A stretch of 64,000 bases of DNA. Source: Biostraticola tofi. Lineage in GTDB: Bacteria > Pseudomonadota > Gammaproteobacteria > Enterobacterales > Enterobacteriaceae. Location of the stretch: the NCBI RefSeq assembly GCF_004343195.1, contig NZ_SMCR01000002.1:610390-674389 (forward strand), given 5' to 3'. This document shows positions 59,180 to 64,000 of this stretch, piece after piece; position 1 is the first letter of the stretch, and each line of letters starts with the position of its first letter. The notes under the pieces were generated by a model, which was not told the DNA's origin, did no database searches, and was given only the letters and a program-made list of their open reading frames with translations. The translations under genes were made by a program, and so were the position numbers.

Positions 59180-60127
59180 TTATCTCCTGTATGCCAAATT
59201 TTGCTGAATAAGCCCAGGCAAGGGTTTCCCCGCTGACAGATGCTGGTTATATTTACCTGGCGGCATGCCGACATAGCGGGTAAATGCCACGCTAAAGGCA
59301 CTGGCGGATCCATAGCCTACGCGCTCCGCTACTGTTGCAATACCGACCCCGGCGCGGCCGAGCAACTGCATCGCAATCGTCATCCGCCAGGTCATCAGAT
59401 ATCCCATCGGTGTGACGCCCATCAATTCCGTAAAACGCTCGAATAGAGCCGAGCGTGATAAAGCGCAGCACATAGCCAACTCTTTAACCGTCCACCGTCT
59501 GGCGGGATCCTGATGTATCAGGCGTATTGCCTGGGCGATACGGCTATCGGCAAGGCCGCGCATCAGTCCCGGAGTAGCGAGGGTACCTGTCGCACGTATG
59601 GCCTCAATGAACAGCAGTTCTACCAGGCGCTCCAGGATCATTTCCTTGCCGGCCCGTTGCGCCTGGGCCTCATCACGCACTAACTGTACAAGCATGGCCA
59701 GTCGCTTTTCGTCTCTGACAAAAACGAACTCTGGCAGAAGAGAAACCAGCAGGCCCGCGTCCGGTGAATCCGCTACGCAGTGCCCAATCATGGCCAGCAT
59801 TTCAGAGGAAGCATGTGCATTTCCCAGCCTGAAATGGCCTGCTGAAACAGCAATAGGGGTGGAGTTAGTCGTTCCCGACTCTGGCCCTTGAATGCTGGTC
59901 ATGGCGAAGTTATAAGCAGCAGGTATCAAAATAAAATCACCCGTATGCAGAGTCAGTAATGCATGACCTTCAATTTCAAAGTGGCAGGATCCGGAAAGAA
60001 TGGCGCAGTAGAATGGCTGTCCGAGCTCTGAACGCCGGACCCGCCAGTTGCCCGCTCCACTGACCGTTTTAGATAAAACAACCTTAAGCTTCAGCATGGT
60101 GATTATTTCCGCTAACGGATCGGGCAT
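59180..60127 (-). CDS. AraC-family regulator
   Basis: 315 residues from ATG 60127, with AGGAG upstream; an upstream frame extension to 60181 was dropped. N-terminal Cupin_6-type sensor (about 10-190; LGQPFYCAILSGSCHFEIEG in part, GDFILIPAAYNF), C-terminal AraC DNA-binding domain (about 205-300; WTVKELAMCCALSRSALFERF, IATVAERVGYGSASAFSVAFTR). Divergent from the dehydrogenase gene, 101 bases apart, so it probably controls that gene. Confidence 0.82.
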   Translation of the reverse strand: MPDPLAEIITMLKLKVVLSKTVSGAGNWRVRRSELGQPFYCAILSGSCHFEIEGHALLTLHTGDFILIPAAYNFAMTSIQGPESGTTNSTPIAVSAGHFRLGNAHASSEMLAMIGHCVADSPDAGLLVSLLPEFVFVRDEKRLAMLVQLVRDEAQAQRAGKEMILERLVELLFIEAIRATGTLATPGLMRGLADSRIAQAIRLIHQDPARRWTVKELAMCCALSRSALFERFTELMGVTPMGYLMTWRMTIAMQLLGRAGVGIATVAERVGYGSASAFSVAFTRYVGMPPGKYNQHLSAGKPLPGLIQQNLAYRR

Positions 60128-60228
60128 TTCTGGACTCCTGCAAATGAATAACGGATTTATAGATATATATAGTCCGAACAAGGCAGTTTATTATTTGCGC
60201 TGGGCAAGTCAACTAAGCGGAGTAAATA

Positions 60229-60969
60229 ATGAAAACAGTAATGATCACAGGCTGTTCATCAGGATTTGGTTTGGCAACCGCCAGATATTTTCTGGCACGA
60301 AACTGGAAGGTGATCGCCACAATGCGCACTGTGCAAAAAGACCTTTTACCTGACAATGATAATTTACGTCTGCTTGGCCTTGATGTGACTCAACAGGACA
60401 GCATTGATCAGGCTATGGCTGATGCTGGAGATATCGACGTACTGGTAAACAACGCTGGGCTCGGTTTGTTAAATGCGCTCGAGGGGGTTCCAGCCGCTGC
60501 GTTGGAGGCCGTATTTGCCACCAATACTCTGGGTACCATTGCAATGACTCAGGCTGTGTTGCCGCGATTCAGGCAGCGACGCACGGGTGTGGTCATCAAT
60601 GTGACATCTGCCGTGACGCTGGCCCCGCTGCCATTGCTGTCAGTCTATACCGCCAGCAAGGCGGCGGTGAATGCTTTCACGGAGTCACTGGCCATTGAGC
60701 TCAGGCCATTCAATATCCGGGTTGGTCTGGTGCTTCCTGGCCGAGCGCCGGAAACCCGTTTCGGTGAAAATGCCCAGCGCATAATGGGAACTGTGCCCGA
60801 AGATTATGCTGAACTGGGCCAGCGCATCTTTACCGGAATGCAAGGCGATGCCAAGGTGACCTACCCCGATGATGTGGCAAAAGCGATATGGCTGATGGCT
60901 AACGACCCAGACACGCCGATGCGCCTCCCGGCGGGCGAAGATGCGTTGGCAATGGCGGCAATAGACTGA
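60229..60969 (+). CDS. Short-chain dehydrogenase/reductase
   Basis: 246-residue classical SDR. Cofactor site TGCSSGFG (residues 8-15), LDVTQQDS, NNAG, active-site serine in NVTSAVTLAP and YTASK. A basic Arg in ATMRT after the second strand hints at NADP(H). The substrate is unknown. Divergent from the AraC gene. Confidence 0.85.
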   Translation: MKTVMITGCSSGFGLATARYFLARNWKVIATMRTVQKDLLPDNDNLRLLGLDVTQQDSIDQAMADAGDIDVLVNNAGLGLLNALEGVPAAALEAVFATNTLGTIAMTQAVLPRFRQRRTGVVINVTSAVTLAPLPLLSVYTASKAAVNAFTESLAIELRPFNIRVGLVLPGRAPETRFGENAQRIMGTVPEDYAELGQRIFTGMQGDAKVTYPDDVAKAIWLMANDPDTPMRLPAGEDALAMAAID

Positions 60970-61450
60970 TTGTCCCTAGCACTAGCAGATGATCCGGCCA
61001 GGCCGGTAGGTGCCGCGGCCAACCCTCAGCACACTGATTGTAACGAGCGCTGGTAACCCGACCCGGCCGGTTTCGCCCATTGATACCCGGCTTGAAGAGC
61101 ACTCGATGGCGATGAACTTGGCGGCGAAGCTATCAAGTAAATCACTTACGGGCTTAAACCTTATTTGTCCTCTCATCAAACATCTTGCAGAGTTGCCTAG
61201 CTGGCTGGTTTTCACCATAGATGCCATTTTAAGCTCTGCGCTTACCGCACTGAACCCGCACGGTATCATGACGGATCCCCAGCCATAGCCCTTGCCTGCC
61301 GCCAGTCATAAGCTTTGCGGCTCCTGAAATTTTCTCATTATTGTTATAGCAGGCAAGCTGTTAACGTATGCGGGACGTCAACAGAAAAAGCGACAACTTT
61401 ATGACTTTGCGCTACAGTAAAGCCTCTTTTCAGGTCTCAGGGTTACCACC
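60970..61450. other. Long intergenic stretch, no gene recognised
   Basis: 481 bases between the dehydrogenase and yqaB. Open frames on both strands (61010-61288 plus, 60982-61269 minus) have no recognisable motifs and overlap each other. The last 60 bases should hold the yqaB promoter. It may be residue of an insertion next to the tRNA array. Confidence 0.4.
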
Positions 61451-62020
61451 ATGTACGATGACTACGATGGACTGATCTTTGATATGGACGGTACTCTGCT
61501 TGATACTGAACCTACTCATCGAAAAGCATGGCACCAGGTGCTGAATAAATACGGCATGCAGTTTGATGAGTCGTTGGTCGTCGGGCTGAATGGTTCGCCC
61601 ACCTGGTTCATCGCCGGCACTATTCTGGCAGCTCATCAATCCTCACTGGATCCCTATCAGCTGGCGGAAGAAAAAACCGCGGCGGTAAGCGCAATGCTAT
61701 TGGACCATGTCCGCCCATTGCCGCTGATTTCGGTAGTCAAGCAGGCTTACGGTAAAAAGCCGATGGCGGTTGGCACCGGCAGTGAGCATCACATGGCCGA
61801 AATGTTGCTTGAGCATCTGGGACTACTGCATTATTTTGACGCCATTGTCGGCGCTGACGACGTGAAAGCCTATAAGCCCCATCCGGAAACCTTTCTGCGT
61901 TGCGCCGAGCTCATCGGAGTTGCGCCTGAAAAATGCGTGGTATTCGAGGATGCAGACTTTGGTATCCAGGCAGCGCAAGCAGCCAATATGGCATTTGTCG
62001 ACGTACGCTTGATTCCGTGA
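61451..62020 (+). CDS. yqaB: Fructose-1-phosphatase YqaB (HAD family)
   Basis: 189-residue HAD phosphatase, E. coli YqaB 188. Motif I DMDGTLLDTEPTHRKAW with the nucleophile aspartate, motif II VGTGSE, motif III lysine in VKAYKPHPETF, motif IV VFEDADFGIQAA. The stop overlaps the start of yqaA (GTGA). Confidence 0.93.
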   Translation: MYDDYDGLIFDMDGTLLDTEPTHRKAWHQVLNKYGMQFDESLVVGLNGSPTWFIAGTILAAHQSSLDPYQLAEEKTAAVSAMLLDHVRPLPLISVVKQAYGKKPMAVGTGSEHHMAEMLLEHLGLLHYFDAIVGADDVKAYKPHPETFLRCAELIGVAPEKCVVFEDADFGIQAAQAANMAFVDVRLIP

Positions 62021-62442
62021 TCGAAGCGGCAAGCCCATGGCTGCTGCTGGCCAGCAGCTTTCTGAGTGCGACGCTGCTGCCGGGTAACTCCGAAGTCATG
62101 CTGGTCGCGCTGCTCAGTGCGGGCAAGGGAGCTCCCCTGCTATTATTGACGGTCGCAACGCTTGGCAATACGCTCGGCGGGGCGACCAATGTGATGCTGG
62201 GACGTTTTGCACCTGAATTAAGCGGTCGACGAGGCCTGCAGACTGCTTTGGGCTGGATGCGCCGTTATGGCAGCATTACCTTGCTGCTGAGCTGGCTGCC
62301 GATTATAGGCGACCTGCTGTGTGTGATCGCCGGCTGGTTGCGTTTACCGTTAATACCGGTAATGATTTTTTTATCTCTGGGTAAAGCATTACGCTATGGC
62401 GTACTGACCTGGTTGACGTTGCAGGGGATAGCGTGGTGGTAA
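62017..62442 (+). CDS. yqaA: YqaA-family inner membrane protein (DedA-like)
   Basis: 141 residues from GTG 62017, which overlaps the yqaB stop and aligns with the E. coli YqaA start (142 residues). Conserved LASSFLSATLLPGNSEVML, TLGNTLGG, and SWLPIIGDLLCVIAGWLR. Four hydrophobic segments. Function unknown in the family. A longer frame starting at 61933 lies within yqaB and was rejected. Confidence 0.9.
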   Translation: MIEAASPWLLLASSFLSATLLPGNSEVMLVALLSAGKGAPLLLLTVATLGNTLGGATNVMLGRFAPELSGRRGLQTALGWMRRYGSITLLLSWLPIIGDLLCVIAGWLRLPLIPVMIFLSLGKALRYGVLTWLTLQGIAWW

Positions 62443-62527
62443 ATACCGGAACAAATTTGACAGACAGTCTTAAACAGGCAGTTTCAATTATGCTTAATCT
62501 ATACCCATTTAATTGCGGGAGGTCAAT

Positions 62528-64000
62528 GTGATCCCGGATGTATCAGAAGCGCTTTCATGGCTGGAATCCCATCCTGATGCGTTGAAAGGACTGCGCCGAG
62601 GCGTGGAGCGCGAGACGCTGCGCATTACCCCTAATGGGCAACTGGCACAGACTCCCCATCCGGCATCGCTTGGCTCGGCGCTGACCCATAAATGGATTAC
62701 TACTGATTTTGCCGAAGCCCTGCTGGAGTTTATTACGCCGGTCGATGACGATATCGATCATATGCTCGCGTTGCTGCGCGACGTACATCGCCATGTAGCG
62801 CGTAATCTGGGCGATGAACGGCTGTGGCCGATGAGCATGCCTTGCTACATCGACAGTAATCAGCCGATTGAGCTGGCCCAGTACGGCAGTTCCAATGCCG
62901 GCAAATTTAAAACCCTTTATCGCGAAGGGCTGAAAAACCGTTATAGTGCGCTGATGCAGGTCATTTCTGGCGTTCATTACAATTTTTCCCTGCCGCTGGC
63001 ATTCTGGCAGGCGCGTCTGGGCGTGACCGACGCAGCTAGCGGTAAGACAGCGATCTCTGAAGGCTATCTACGGCTGATTCGCAACTACTACCGCTTCGGC
63101 TGGATCATTCCTTATCTGTTCGGTGCATCGCCGGCCATTTGTTCTTCATTCCTTAACGGTCGCGAAACCAGCCTGCCTTTTGAGACTTCTGCCTCCGGCA
63201 TGATTTATCTGCCATACGCCACCTCACTGCGCTTGAGTGATCTGGGGTATACCAATAAGTCGCAAAGTCACCTAGGTATTACCTTTAACAAGCTGGACGA
63301 ATACGTCGCCGCGCTTAAACAGGCGATCAAGACCCCCTCTGCAGAATATCAGCGGATGGGGCTTAAACGGGATGGCCGCTATCTGCAACTGAACACCAAC
63401 GTCCTGCAGATTGAAAATGAACTGTATGCGCCCATTCGCCCCAAACGCGTCACCCATGCAGGCGAAACCCCTTCGGATGCGTTGCTGCGCGGCGGTATTG
63501 AATACATCGAAGTTCGTTCACTGGATATCAATCCCTTCTCACCGATTGGCGTCGACCATGAGCAGGCGCGTTTCCTCGATCTGTTCCTGATCTGGTGTAC
63601 CCTGGCCGACGCGCCGGAAATGAACGCTGAGGAACTGGACTGCACTCGAGCCAACTGGAACCGCGTCATTATCGAAGGACGCAAACCTGGGCTTAAATTG
63701 GGCATCGGCTGTCGCACAGCAGAGTTCCCGCTGGCTGACGTGGGTAAGGGACTGTTTCACGATCTGCGTCGCGTGGCGGAGGTTCTGGACCGCATTAATC
63801 AGAACGATCACTATCAGCAGGTCAGCGACAAACTGGTCAAGAGCTTTGATAACCCGGAATTGACCTTTTCAGCACGCATGCTTGAAGATATGAAGCAGCA
63901 CGGCATCGGCGGTTTGGGCTTGATACTGGCAGATCAGTATCGCCGCACGTTATGCGATGAACCGTTGGACGTTTTGAGTGAAGATGATCTGGCGGCAGAA
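62528..64000 (+). CDS. gshA: Glutamate-cysteine ligase GshA (partial at right edge)
   Basis: First enzyme of glutathione synthesis. GTG 62528 (E. coli gshA starts with TTG at the same place) opens [13 protein letters not shown]; the frame runs 491 codons to the edge without a stop, so about 27 residues are missing (E. coli 518). Family motifs: [50 protein letters not shown] and [20 protein letters not shown]. No disruption is seen. GGGAGG lies upstream. Confidence 0.96.
   Translation, partial: MIPDVSEALSWLESHPDALKGLRRGVERETLRITPNGQLAQTPHPASLGSALTHKWITTDFAEALLEFITPVDDDIDHMLALLRDVHRHVARNLGDERLWPMSMPCYIDSNQPIELAQYGSSNAGKFKTLYREGLKNRYSALMQVISGVHYNFSLPLAFWQARLGVTDAASGKTAISEGYLRLIRNYYRFGWIIPYLFGASPAICSSFLNGRETSLPFETSASGMIYLPYATSLRLSDLGYTNKSQSHLGITFNKLDEYVAALKQAIKTPSAEYQRMGLKRDGRYLQLNTNVLQIENELYAPIRPKRVTHAGETPSDALLRGGIEYIEVRSLDINPFSPIGVDHEQARFLDLFLIWCTLADAPEMNAEELDCTRANWNRVIIEGRKPGLKLGIGCRTAEFPLADVGKGLFHDLRRVAEVLDRINQNDHYQQVSDKLVKSFDNPELTFSARMLEDMKQHGIGGLGLILADQYRRTLCDEPLDVLSEDDLAAE

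Overview
The window is a chromosomal segment of a gammaproteobacterium of the order Enterobacterales. Almost every housekeeping protein reads as a full-length, high-identity counterpart of an Escherichia coli protein, and the gene order (cysDNC, ygbE, ftsB, ispDF, truD, surE, pcm, nlpD, rpoS, mutS; then hyc/hyp/fhlA; then pncC, recA, recX, alaS, csrA, serV-argV array, yqaB, yqaA, gshA) is the E. coli 60-62 minute region. It is not E. coli: cysG sits in front of cysD, the nik operon and fdhF lie inside the hydrogenase region, and several intervals carry unfamiliar genes. A soft-rot/Sodalis/Yersinia-type relative would fit, but I cannot name the genus.

Layout. 1-1027: iap, running off the left edge. 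1300-5694: sulfate activation and siroheme (cysG, cysD, cysN, cysC). 5754-12932: ygbE, ftsB, ispD, ispF, truD, surE, pcm, nlpD, rpoS, ending in a terminator shared with convergent mutS (13125-15689). 15690-17666: a decayed accessory interval with a DUF1493-type gene, an overlapping partner, a TTG-start remnant and a fragment of an IS3-family transposase. 17667-22775: lemA, a TPM-domain protein with a repeat-built tail, an AraC regulator, cfa and a metallo-beta-lactamase-fold hydrolase.

22791-47568 is one block for hydrogen production from formate. On the minus strand it runs hycA-hycI, hydN-fdhF-hypF, nikABCDE-nikR; divergently on the plus strand it runs hypABCDE-fhlA. It therefore holds the [NiFe]-hydrogenase-3 complex, its formate dehydrogenase, all six Hyp maturases, the endopeptidase HycI, the nickel importer with its repressor, and the formate sensor FhlA. 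The DNA shows three sigma-54-like promoters, a recurrent TGACGA motif at the likely FhlA sites, and a NikR operator next to an FNR box upstream of nikA. The formate dehydrogenase has cysteine (TGT) at the position where E. coli FdhF has selenocysteine (TGA), and the hairpin that recodes UGA is no longer formed.

47770-52389 is a mixed region: yjdM/phnA, a LysE-type exporter, an unrecognised 370-residue acidic protein, a DoxX protein, and a solute-binding protein plus permease without an ATPase. 52775-58260 returns to core genes (pncC, recA with its LexA box, recX, alaS, csrA). 58499-59092 holds tRNA-Ser(GCU) and three identical tRNA-Arg(ACG) genes. An AraC/short-chain dehydrogenase pair and a 480-base non-coding stretch separate these from yqaB, yqaA and gshA, which runs off the right edge.
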